A stretch of DNA of 64,000 bases from Candidatus Leptofilum proximum (GTDB taxonomy: Bacteria > Chloroflexota > Anaerolineae > Promineifilales > Promineifilaceae), in the NCBI GenBank assembly GCA_016710325.1, contig JADJXK010000001.1, positions 930,001 through 994,000 of the forward strand, given 5' to 3'. The position numbers and the translations under genes are program-made. Below are positions 1-7,369 of this stretch, in pieces (positions within the stretch are counted from its first letter, which is position 1; the number at the start of each line of letters is the position of its first letter). A model generated the notes under the pieces. That model had not been told where the DNA came from and did not search any database. It saw only the letters and a list, made by a program, of their open reading frames with translations.

Positions 1-200
1 AAGTACAAGGCCCGACCCGTAAATCCCAACCCATTGAGGATCATGGCCAATGTGGCTGTGCCGCAGCTGACCTTTCGTCCTGATAGCGTGGGCAGCATGC
101 CATTGACCGTCTCGACTAAGCCGATATCGTGGCATATCCCGGCCACAATTCCCAAATGATCCAGCCGTTTGGTATCGTATTCGACAGTTGTTGTATCCAT
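1..200 (-). CDS. IS1634-family transposase, N-terminal part (cut by window edge)
   Basis: Read on the minus strand from an ATG at 198-200, the frame stays open to the window edge, giving about 66 residues. It begins MDTTTVEYDTKRLDHLGIVA and continues with an N-terminal DUF4277-like block (GICHDIGLVETVNGMLP, then LAMILNGLGFTGRALY) that I recognise from IS1634/IS4-like DDE transposases. In these proteins this region precedes the DDE catalytic core, which would lie outside the window. Whether the element is intact cannot be judged. No inverted repeat was identified upstream in 201-300. Family assignment is from recalled consensus, not a search. Confidence 0.75.
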   Translation of the reverse strand, partial: MDTTTVEYDTKRLDHLGIVAGICHDIGLVETVNGMLPTLSGRKVSCGTATLAMILNGLGFTGRALY

Positions 201-340
201 GCTTTTGAGGATACTGTAAAACTATTTTTTTCTCACTTTTTTACTGCGGAATGTCGTTTGGAAGCCCGCAGTGCTGGCAAAAATTACCCCTTGTCGCCTA
301 GCCTGAGCTTATGCCACAGTCAGGGTTGGTGCAGGTGGGA

Positions 341-380
341 ACGGCCGTTGCTACAATACCTTCTGCTAAGCTGTCTAACA
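341..380 (+). repeat. promoter-like 40-bp element, copy 1
   Basis: This 40-bp block starts with ACGGCCGTTGCTACAAT and matches 1319-1358 at about 34 of 40 positions. It contains a TACAAT hexamer (352-357) that would suit a -10 box. It sits 62 bp before the methyltransferase gene, so a promoter role is possible, but no clear -35 was found. Confidence 0.45.
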
Positions 381-441
381 AAACCAAAAGCCCAGGCGCG
401 GCTGAAGCGGGTTTACAGCTTTCAAAGCGGAGCAAATTCAC

Positions 442-1221
442 ATGAAAGATTTTTATACCGCCTTCTTTTCTTCCACCGAAAGCAGCCAGGCCCATCGTGC
501 CTTCTGTGAGCGCGTCTTTGGCAAGGACTTATGCCAGCATGGGTTTGCCGATCTAGAGCAGCTTCATCTGCTGATGGAAGTGACTCAGCTGAGCCCCAAT
601 CATCGCGCCCTGGATTTGGGTTGTGGAAATGGTAGGATCACCGAATATTTGTGCGATTGCACAGGCGCACATATTACGGGTCTGGACTTCATTCCTGAGG
701 CGATTAGCCAGGCACAGCACTACACAGTTAGCAAATCGGAGCGTTTGCTGTTTACTGTTGGGGACATTAATCAACTCAAGCTTACAGATTGTAGCTTCGA
801 TGTAATTCTTTCGATTGACTCCATCTACTTTAGTCAGAACTATACAGATACGATTCGGAATTTAGCAGCCGCTCTCAGGCCAAACGGACAGATGGCCATA
901 CTCTATTCATATGGTCGAGAGCCTTGGATTCCTAAAGAAGCATTTCCCAAAGAGAAGTTACTGGCAGACAAAACGCCCTTGGCAGAAGCTCTGCAGGCAA
1001 ATGGTTTGGTGTTTCAAACGTGGGATTTAACGCGGCAAGATTATGAATTAGCCCAACGCCGAAAAGAGGTGTTGACCGAACTGAAACCACAATTTGATGC
1101 AGAAGGGACAATGTTCATCTATGATAATCGCCTGGGTGATGCCCAAGGCATCAGCCAGGCCATAGAGGATGGCTTACATGCCCGATATCTGTATTACATT
1201 CAGCTGGCTGAGCCCGGTTGA
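442..1221 (+). CDS. class I SAM-dependent methyltransferase
   Basis: 259 residues. Motif I of class I methyltransferases is clear at about residues 54-62 (ALDLGCGNG), followed by the acidic end of strand beta2 (GLDFIPEAI) that would bind the SAM ribose. Motif IV-like DVILSIDSIYF follows near 115-125. This fits the Methyltransf_25/11 group acting on a small molecule or lipid; the substrate is not deducible. The start has GGAG about 8 bp upstream. The gene is the first of four small genes in an accessory-looking stretch that probably use separate signals, as gaps of more than 100 bp separate most of them. Confidence 0.85.
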   Translation: MKDFYTAFFSSTESSQAHRAFCERVFGKDLCQHGFADLEQLHLLMEVTQLSPNHRALDLGCGNGRITEYLCDCTGAHITGLDFIPEAISQAQHYTVSKSERLLFTVGDINQLKLTDCSFDVILSIDSIYFSQNYTDTIRNLAAALRPNGQMAILYSYGREPWIPKEAFPKEKLLADKTPLAEALQANGLVFQTWDLTRQDYELAQRRKEVLTELKPQFDAEGTMFIYDNRLGDAQGISQAIEDGLHARYLYYIQLAEPG

Positions 1222-1318
1222 ACATTTATGCCAGGCGGCCCAACACGGCAAGCACGCGGCTAGATGGATTCGCCCAAAACCACCCCTGTCGCCCAACGAA
1301 CGTCTTGCCGTTGTAGAC

Positions 1319-1358
1319 ACGGCCGTTGCTATAATGCCTTCGGCCAAGCTGCCAAACA
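1319..1358 (+). repeat. promoter-like 40-bp element, copy 2
   Basis: Second copy of the element at 341-380, about 34/40 identical. Here the hexamer is a perfect TATAAT (1330-1335), with TTGCCG (1305-1310) 19 bp before it, slightly long for sigma-70. It lies 54 bp before the DUF1801 gene's start. Its placement upstream of two unrelated genes supports a promoter cassette or a small dispersed repeat. Confidence 0.5.
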
Positions 1359-1412
1359 GGGCTTGCGGCGTCCCTATGATTAGTAAAGACAATGGCTTAC
1401 AAGGAGGCTGAA

Positions 1413-1820
1413 ATGGCTGAGAACAAAACCAAACCTACCTCGGCATCTGTGGATGACTTTATCGCGAATATTGAGAATCCCCGCCGTCGCACCGATGCCT
1501 TGACTGCCCTCAAGATGTATCGGGAAGTGACTGGCCTACCGCCTGTGATGTGGGGACCCTCGATTATCGGTTTTGGATCGTTGCACTATGTGTATGAGAC
1601 CGGGCGCGAGGGAGATATGCCAGCGGCCGCTTTTTCGCCGCGCAAAGCGAACATGACCTTCTATGTCGGCGACGAATTCGAAGGTGCGGCCGAGCTCTAT
1701 GCTAAGCTCGGCAAACATAAAAAATCGGTTGCTTGCCTCTACATCAATAAACTGGATGACGTTGATCTTGATGTGCTTCATGAAATAATTGCCCGTCAAT
1801 ACCGCACGGATTCGCAGTAG
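1413..1820 (+). CDS. DUF1801 domain protein
   Basis: 135 residues from the ATG at 1413, chosen over an upstream start at 1392 because AAGGAGG (1401-1407) is well spaced before it. The sequence has the DUF1801 layout: PRRRTDALTALKMYREVTG, then MWGPSIIGFGSLHYVYETGR, then a segment around AKLGKHKKSVACLYINKL. DUF1801 proteins are small YdhG-like folds of unknown biochemical role, often in mobile or accessory DNA. The last residues overlap an out-of-frame coding-like remnant (1784-1966), so the natural C-terminus may be slightly altered. Confidence 0.85.
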   Translation: MAENKTKPTSASVDDFIANIENPRRRTDALTALKMYREVTGLPPVMWGPSIIGFGSLHYVYETGREGDMPAAAFSPRKANMTFYVGDEFEGAAELYAKLGKHKKSVACLYINKLDDVDLDVLHEIIARQYRTDSQ

Positions 1821-1966
1821 CGGCTCTCGCTCTTGGCGTCAGCCAAGACGCGCTTGTCGGTCTCATCCGCTGGTACGAAAACTATATGCGATGGCACGAC
1901 GGAGACGAAACCTACCAGGTCCTGGCCTCTACGCCGGACGCCGCCGCCGACACGAGGCGCGGCTGA
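1784..1966 (+). pseudogene. coding-like remnant without a start
   Basis: One frame is open for about 60 codons and reads like protein (ALGVSQDALVGLIRWYENYM, then RWHDGDETYQVL) before a TGA at 1964-1966. It has no plausible start codon and its 5' part overlaps the end of the DUF1801 gene in another frame. It is best read as the C-terminal scrap of a gene lost during rearrangement. I do not recognise the family. The rest of the gap to 2087 holds no gene. Confidence 0.4.
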
Positions 1967-2087
1967 AGCGCTGTTGGGCGGTTCAGCATAAAATCTTTGG
2001 GAGACACAGCAATAGAGTGCATACATCATTTTGTCATAAGCACATCTGTGCTAAAATCGGCAGACCATCTTGAGAAAGGAGATGATT

Positions 2088-2540
2088 ATGCCCCCACCAC
2101 GTGTTCTGACGATTGCAAAAATTAGCATTATCGCCACACGATTTGCCGAAACGCTAGCGTTCTACCAACGGCTTGGGCTCGATATTCCAGTAGTGATAGG
2201 CGAACCGTCGGAGACCAGGCACGCGCCAGCGCAGAATGGTGAGACCGACTTTGCCGTCGACAACGACGCCCTGGCACGCCTGTACACTGCCGAATGGCGC
2301 GGTCCACATCCAGGCCATTCCGTGCTCCTGACCGCTCAGTGCGCCAGCCGGAGCGATGTCGACACGTTGTACCATGAGATAGTCGGTGCCGGATATGTTG
2401 CCATACAACCCCCTTACGATGCATTTTGGGGCGCACGCTTTGCCATTGTGGCAGATCCCGAAGGCAACCCTGTGGGATTAGAGAGTCCGGCAGATGCGGC
2501 CTATCGCCTATGGCCGCCAACGCCATCACCAGACCCATAA
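2088..2540 (+). CDS. VOC (glyoxalase/bleomycin-resistance) family protein
   Basis: 150 residues from the ATG at 2088, preceded by AAGGAG with 6-bp spacing. The N-terminal pattern KISIIATRFAETLAFYQRLG is the first beta-alpha-beta unit of a vicinal-oxygen-chelate fold. The closing pattern RFAIVADPEGNPVGLESP is the usual C-terminal metal-site strand (an acidic residue before NPVGL). Members bind metals or antibiotics or catalyse glyoxalase or dioxygenase chemistry; the substrate is unknown. It stands alone, with 172 bp before the next gene, and contains no ACGGCCGT octamer. Confidence 0.88.
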   Translation: MPPPRVLTIAKISIIATRFAETLAFYQRLGLDIPVVIGEPSETRHAPAQNGETDFAVDNDALARLYTAEWRGPHPGHSVLLTAQCASRSDVDTLYHEIVGAGYVAIQPPYDAFWGARFAIVADPEGNPVGLESPADAAYRLWPPTPSPDP

Positions 2541-2712
2541 ACATCGTAGGCTCCCCGAACAGAACGAGGGCGACGATCAGCATACTGCAGGCGACTGACC
2601 AGTGCGCCACCTGACAATGCCCGCATCTGAAGGCCGGGGAACGGGTCGGCTGACTTTATTCCGCTGCGCTAGCCAGACGCCCGGACCGCTGCCCGCTAAA
2701 AGGAGTCGTGCC

Positions 2713-3126
2713 ATGACAAGTACATTGCTCAAGAAGATCGGCGTCAAGCAAGGGATGCGCATGATCCTGGTGGATGCCCCGACAAGCGCGGTAGAAGCTC
2801 TAGGCCTCTCGACTGAAGTACTTGCCCCCAAGCTCGTTGGCATGTTTGATTACATTCACCTGTTCGCCCGGTTCCAAGAAGATCTGAATACCGCATTTCC
2901 GAAGCTCAAACGTCACTTGCGAGAGACAGGAATGCTGTGGATATCGTGGCCTAAAGGGAGAGGATTAGGCAGTGACCTGACCCTGCAAGAGATCATCCGA
3001 ATTGGATACAATCATGGCCTGGTTGAAAGCAAGACTATCAGCGTAGATGCAACCTGGTCGGCTATCAAATTCACGTTCCCTAAAGAAGGGAAACAGTATA
3101 AGAACAGCTACGGACAGTTAAAGTAG
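2713..3126 (+). CDS. DUF3052 family protein
   Basis: 137 residues from the ATG at 2713, preceded by AGGAG. The sequence fits DUF3052: a GVKQGMRMILVDAP opening, a central FDYIHLFARFQEDL segment, then GMLWISWPKGRGLGSDLT and a VDATWSAIKFTFP ending. The family consists of small single-domain proteins of unknown function, often next to stress or methyltransferase genes. Like the VOC gene before it, it lacks the genome's common octamer, in keeping with an acquired segment. Confidence 0.82.
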   Translation: MTSTLLKKIGVKQGMRMILVDAPTSAVEALGLSTEVLAPKLVGMFDYIHLFARFQEDLNTAFPKLKRHLRETGMLWISWPKGRGLGSDLTLQEIIRIGYNHGLVESKTISVDATWSAIKFTFPKEGKQYKNSYGQLK

Positions 3127-3267
3127 CGGCAAGCCCAGCAGCCTTTTTAGCATTCAGTCTTCGGAAATGTTAATAGCGCCTTTGGCTATTTACCATGAAG
3201 TTAATATCCCGAACATTCAAGGCGAGGACGAAGATTCATAGTATATAAAATGATTGTTACCTAATAA

Positions 3268-3523
3268 TGCTGCCTTGCTAAAGGCTGTTCCCCTCACCGA
3301 AACCCCTCCCAATCCACCAACGGCCGTTCCCCTGAGTTTCTGCCGCCTAACCAAGACATTCTGTCCAACGAGAAGAGCGGCTTCAAGGAGATTGTCCACT
3401 TTTTGCTGCTGCCTGCGCTCAGCGGCATTACCCTCAGCCGGGACAACATTGGGCAGCTAGGCCGCCAGTTTGATCTGCCGCGCGGCTTTGGCAGCCGGGA
3501 GACGATGCTGCTGAATTTGCTTA
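3268..3523 (+). pseudogene. 5' fragment of an unknown gene broken by an IS
   Basis: The frame is open after tandem stops at 3262-3267 and reads as real protein from about 3328: SPEFLPPNQDILSNEKSG, then FKEIVHFLLLPALSGITLS, then LGRQFDLPRGFGSRE, ending at LLNLL exactly where an IS begins. No start codon is seen, so the 5' end is also damaged. The downstream remainder is at 4892-5089. The host function is not recognised. Confidence 0.55.
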
Positions 3524-4889
3524 GGGTTCAATCAAAAATAACTTTGGACATTAACAATCGAATATCATCCAGAACAAACCTGTGGTTGAAGGATATAGTT
3601 CCAAGTAGGACAGGTACGACAACGCTGTAAATTGAGGTTGTCCCGTTCGTCAGGGTCATACTTGATCCCTTTATCAAAGACCCGTTCAACTAGGCACGCT
3701 TGGACCTTCAGCCCCGTTTCCGTTGTGGTATCCCGAATGTAATTGAGTGTGGTCTGAAAAGAGCGTAAAGGTTTACCCGCCCAATTCTTGGAAATCTCGC
3801 TGAAGAGCCGGTGTTCAATGGGATTCCATTTGGAGGCCCCGGTGGGATAATGACAAATCATCACCTCAATGCCAAACGCGTCAGCCAGTTGCTTTTGCAC
3901 CTCGATTTTCCAGCGCCAGTAACGGCAATTATTGCTGCCTCCGGCATCACAGAGAATGAGCAGTTTGTCTTCGCGGGCAAAGCGAGGGCGGTCGGGGTCA
4001 GCCCACCACTGGGCAATGGCATAAGCAGCGAATTCAGGCGTATCATAAGAAGTGCCGACATAGACAGAGCCTTGCTGATGGACCAGGTCATAGATGCCGT
4101 ACGGTGTTGCCCGACCCATTGCTTCAGAAAGAAAGTCATGGGCATTAACCAATGTGGGCGCTTGTTCCCAAATACGTCCGGCATTTTTGACATTGCCAAT
4201 CAACTCCTTCTTTTGGTATCGACACTGATAACCGGCCAACCTGCGGTCAGGAATAGTTTCTTCACCCGGCGGATGAAGCGAAATTGCTTATCTCGGTCAG
4301 GATGCCGGGGTGTCAGACTTTGACAATTGCCGAACAAGCGATAGTTCAGTTTCTTCAACAAACGGCGCACAGTGGTCGGACCAATCCGAAAACGCCGTTT
4401 AACCAGGGCCTGGGCCAAATATTGCAGAGAACGACGGACCCATTTGTGGTCAACCATCGGGTCGCCAGCAATGTCATCATCAATTACTTCTTGGAGGGCG
4501 GTGGTAATGGACGGCGTTTTTTTCAACTGCTTGACGACCACCCCCGGCCTGGCGTACCCGGTCAACGGGTCGGTCCGCCAAATCGTTGTCTAATTCATAT
4601 CGACCGCGCCGAATGGTTTCCACAGATAGCCCGGTTATCCTGGCTATCAGCGTCGTTCCGCCGTGACCCAATTTTTGGGCTTCAAGTGCGGCATACCAGC
4701 GGCGTTGTTGTTCATCGAGGCGGCTCATAAACAAGTTCATTCGTTGATGTTGCGCCTGTTCTGGATGAGATTCAGATTGCTGACAAATCGCACATTCACA
4801 TTGATGGATTACGGTCATATGGCCTCCAATTGGCTAAATTGATTGGCGGCTATTTTACCCAATATCCAAAGTTGTTAACGAACGAACCC
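3524..4889 (-). mobile_element. ISAzo13-family insertion sequence (1366 bp)
   Basis: The element is bounded by imperfect terminal inverted repeats of about 32 bp. The left end starts GGGTTCAATC (3524); the right end, read on the minus strand, starts GGGTTCGTTC (from 4889). Both arms share AACTTTGGA 17 bp in. A TA dinucleotide flanks each side (3522-3523 and 4890-4891), consistent with a TA target duplication. The only cargo is a minus-strand transposase in three frames. The element contains no ACGGCCGT octamer although its flanks do, which supports recent arrival. Confidence 0.85.
3565..4818 (-). pseudogene. ISAzo13-family transposase, twice frameshifted
   Basis: Three overlapping minus-strand frames together make one ISAzo13 (Rhodopirellula-type) DDE transposase: 4818-4480 (N-terminal helix-turn-helix region), 4565-4200 (middle) and 4239-3565 (catalytic). 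The likely acidic triad is in VISVDTK, LLILCDAGGSNNCR and SKWNPIEHRLFSEISKNW. The first shift is at a run of seven T on the plus strand (4517-4523) and the second near 4207-4215. The two shifts have opposite sign, so the frame is restored. Programmed frameshifting at the A7 run is conceivable, but two shifts favour an inactive gene. Confidence 0.8.
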
Positions 4890-4891
4890 TA

Positions 4892-5089
4892 AGAACGGCC
4901 GTGCAGTACGACGCCCTCCCCGCGCTGCTCACCGCCCTGCAAGCAACCTGCCGCCGCTGGCAATCCAGCTACCAGCAGCTTATCGACCAGCACCCGCAAA
5001 CCGCCCTTATCATCCAGCCCTGGCAGGCCCGCGCCGCCGCCACCGAGCAGATGGTGATTGAGCTGATGGCGTCGTCGATTGCGGAATAA
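4892..5089 (+). pseudogene. 3' fragment of the IS-interrupted gene
   Basis: The frame through LPALLTALQATCRRWQ, SSYQQLIDQHPQTALI and IQPWQARAAATEQMVIELMA ends with TAA at 5087-5089. It is the probable continuation of the fragment at 3268-3523. Excising the IS plus one TA does not rejoin the two frames: they are off by one base, so a second lesion is likely. The content is Ala/Gln-rich and helical. No function recognised. Confidence 0.5.
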
Positions 5090-5134
5090 ATCCAACCCCC
5101 CGGAGGTTTTGTCCACAAGAATCGTTTTAGCTCA

Positions 5135-5154
5135 AACCTCCGGGAGGTTTTTTT
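5135..5154 (+). terminator. rho-independent terminator
   Basis: AACCTC (5135-5140) and GAGGTT (5144-5149) form a tight stem with loop CGG, running into a T tract (5148-5154). It closes the interrupted gene's transcript. A TATAAT hexamer (5160-5165) follows at once and may serve the downstream toxin-antitoxin pair. Confidence 0.7.
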
Positions 5155-5213
5155 CATGCTATAATCTCCTGGTGACAATCAAAAAAGAAAAGATAACTTT
5201 TTGAGAGGAAATA

Positions 5214-5468
5214 ATGCAAACACAAATGACGGCCGTTGAAATGACCGGAACTATTGATGAGCACAACCAGCTCCATTTGGACGACAAATTACCCATCACT
5301 GGCCCCAAACGTGTGCGCGTCATTGTGCTAACAACAGTTGAAGAAGAAATTTCTGAAGAAGAATGGCTAAAGGCGGCGTCTAGAAATCCTGCTTTCCAGT
5401 TCCTCCATGACGCTGGAGAAGACATCTACACCCTTGATGATGGCAAACCAATCGAAGTTGAAAAATAA
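5214..5468 (+). CDS. antitoxin of a type II TA pair
   Basis: 84 residues. The N-terminal part resembles an AbrB/Phd-like beta segment (GTIDEHNQLHLDDKLP, then RVRVIVLTTVEEE). The acidic C-terminal half ends around FLHDAGEDIYTLDDGKPIEV, as in antitoxins that wrap their toxin. GAGAGGAAATA lies before the ATG. The toxin start at 5440 overlaps the end of this gene by 29 bp, so the two are translationally coupled. The antitoxin class is inferred mainly from position and size. Confidence 0.7.
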   Translation: MQTQMTAVEMTGTIDEHNQLHLDDKLPITGPKRVRVIVLTTVEEEISEEEWLKAASRNPAFQFLHDAGEDIYTLDDGKPIEVEK

Positions 5469-5781
5469 AATCGTTCTCGTTCCCTTCCCTTTTGACGATC
5501 TTTCAAGCAGCAAAGTGCGTCCGGCCGTTTGCCTGACGGAACCAATTGGGCAGTATAAACATGTTGTTTTAGCGTTCATAACCAGTCGTCTCCCAGAAAA
5601 TCCAGAATTGAGCGATGTGATCCTCCTCAGGGAGACAGAAGGCTTTGAGATAACAGGGCTGCGCGTTCCATCAACCATACGATTGCATCGCTTGATGACC
5701 GTTACCGCAGAATTAGTTCGCCGGGAATTGGGTGAGCTTTCCCTAAAGCAACAAGAAGAAGTAAACCAGAAATTACGCTAG
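5440..5781 (+). CDS. type II toxin, PemK/MazF family endoribonuclease
   Basis: 113 residues from the ATG at 5440, which overlaps the antitoxin end. The N-terminal IVLVPFPFDDLSSSKVRPAV is the hallmark of PemK/MazF (the beta1-beta2 loop, with the conserved Arg-Pro-Ala). SDVILLRETEGFEITGLRVP and STIRLHRLMTVTAELV follow the usual order. Members cleave mRNA at short specific sites when the antitoxin is degraded. An upstream in-frame TTG at 5407 is less likely. A TTG at 5458 is also possible. Confidence 0.85.
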   Translation: MANQSKLKNKIVLVPFPFDDLSSSKVRPAVCLTEPIGQYKHVVLAFITSRLPENPELSDVILLRETEGFEITGLRVPSTIRLHRLMTVTAELVRRELGELSLKQQEEVNQKLR

Positions 5782-5928
5782 AGTATCGTAGGCGTCATCC
5801 CTCATAAATCGAGCACGTTCTCAATTCAGTTTTACTTTTTCTCTGTGTAACTCCGCGCCCCCTCTAGGCAACTCTGTGTTCCGCTTTTCCTCTGGAGCAA
5901 TCCCACCAAACAAAGTAAAATCCACCCC

Positions 5929-7263
5929 ATGAACACCCAGGCAACTTTTCGCTGTTTCCGGGGCTGCCCCGGCACCTACTCTATTTACGACGTCATCTAC
6001 ACCTGCCCTACCTGCGGTGGCTTGCTGGAGGTCCACCACGAGCTGGAACCCCTGCGCCAGCGCAGCGCCGAGCAGTGGCAAACCCTGCTCGACCAGCGCG
6101 CCGGCAGCACCCAATGGCCCTACGGCAGCGGCGTCTGGGCCATGAAGGAATGGATCATCCCCGACCTGCACAATGACAACGTCGTCAGCATGTTTGAGGG
6201 CAACTCCAACCTGTTCTGGGCCGAACGACTGGGCCAGCAAATTGGCCTGCCCGACCTGTGGATCAAGCTGTGTGGCAACAGCCACACCGGCAGCTTCAAA
6301 GATTTGGGCATGACCGTGCTCGTCAGCGTGGTTAAGCAGATGATGACCCTGCCCGACAATCCGGTAAAGGCCGTTGCCTGCGCCAGCACCGGCGACACCA
6401 GCGCCGCCCTGGCCGCTTATGCTGCCGCCGCAGGCATTCCGGCCATCGTCTTTTTGCCGCAAAACAAGGTGAGCGCCGCCCAGCTCATCCAGCCCATCGC
6501 CAATGGGGCGCACGTCTTGGCCCTGGACACCGATTTCGACGGCTGCATGCGCATCGTCAAGGAGCTGACGAAGGACAACAGCATCTACCTGGCTAACTCG
6601 ATGAACAGCCTGCGCATCGAGGGGCAAAAGACGGTGGGCATCGAAATTGTGCGCCAGTTTGATTGGCAGGTGCCGGACTGGATCATCCTGCCGGTGGGCA
6701 ACCTGGGCAACATCAGCGCCACTTACAAAGGGCTCAAGCTGCTCTACGAACTGGACATCATCGACCGGCTGCCCCGGCTGGTGGCGGCCCAAGCGGCCAA
6801 AGCCAATCCGTTTTACCGGAGCTACTTGAACGGCTTCGAGGAAAAAGTTTCGCTGCAAGCACAAGACACGCAGGCGTCGGCCATTCGCATTGGCGACCCG
6901 GTGAGCTATGAGAAGGCGGTGCAGGCGATCCAGGCGACCAACGGCATCGTGGAGCAGGCGTCGGAGCATGAATTGGCCAATGCGGCCGCGTTGGCCGATC
7001 GCACCGGGATGTATGCCTGTCCGCATACGGCCGTTGCTCTCGCCGCCCTCTTTAAACTGGTAGACAAGGGCATCATTCACAAAAACGACCGCACCGTCGT
7101 CATCAGCACCGCCCACGGCCTCAAATTCACCCAGTTCAAGCTGCAATATCACGAAGGCACACTGCCCGAAGCCGAAAGTCAATACGCCAACCCGCCCGTC
7201 AACCTGCCTGCGGATGTGGAACTGGTGAAGGACACGATTGCCCGGCGCATGGAAAAAGCGTAA
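5929..7263 (+). CDS. thrC: threonine synthase
   Basis: 444 residues. PLP enzyme that turns O-phosphohomoserine into threonine and phosphate. The N-terminus carries a four-Cys zinc ribbon (Cys9, Cys13, Cys26, Cys29). The PLP lysine is K124 in GNSHTGSFKDLGM. The phosphate cup and PLP-ring contacts are in CASTGDTSAALAAY and LPVGNLGNISATYKG. The long C-terminal part ends with HTAVALAALFKL and STAHGLKFTQFK, as in the class with a zinc ribbon. It is monocistronic, with 106 bp to the next gene, and a RAYT-type repeat copy lies just downstream. A 516-codon antisense frame across it is a composition shadow. Confidence 0.93.
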   Translation: MNTQATFRCFRGCPGTYSIYDVIYTCPTCGGLLEVHHELEPLRQRSAEQWQTLLDQRAGSTQWPYGSGVWAMKEWIIPDLHNDNVVSMFEGNSNLFWAERLGQQIGLPDLWIKLCGNSHTGSFKDLGMTVLVSVVKQMMTLPDNPVKAVACASTGDTSAALAAYAAAAGIPAIVFLPQNKVSAAQLIQPIANGAHVLALDTDFDGCMRIVKELTKDNSIYLANSMNSLRIEGQKTVGIEIVRQFDWQVPDWIILPVGNLGNISATYKGLKLLYELDIIDRLPRLVAAQAAKANPFYRSYLNGFEEKVSLQAQDTQASAIRIGDPVSYEKAVQAIQATNGIVEQASEHELANAAALADRTGMYACPHTAVALAALFKLVDKGIIHKNDRTVVISTAHGLKFTQFKLQYHEGTLPEAESQYANPPVNLPADVELVKDTIARRMEKA

Positions 7264-7290
7264 AAAGTCCCAAAGATCGCCAGCCCCAAC

Positions 7291-7313
7291 GGGGCTTCCA
7301 CAACTAGCCGAGG
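7291..7313 (-). repeat. solitary copy of the RAYT-linked repeat half
   Basis: The minus strand reads CTAGTTGTGGAAGCCCC preceded by CCTCGG. Over 23 bp it is identical to the repeat beside the IS200-like transposase at 47329-47351. It sits between thrC and the LLM oxidoreductase gene, 40 kb from the transposase. Confidence 0.75.
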
Positions 7314-7369
7314 GATTTATCCTTCGGCGGACGCACTTGGTGTAAACAGCAACAACCCAAGGAACTATC

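Noticed and set aside
442..3126. Integron gene-cassette array with attC sites
   Set aside because: A few RYYYAAC and GTTRRRY heptamers occur (for example GTTGGGC near 1974 and GCCCAAC near 1291), but I could not pair them into attC sites of proper spacing and no integrase is present.
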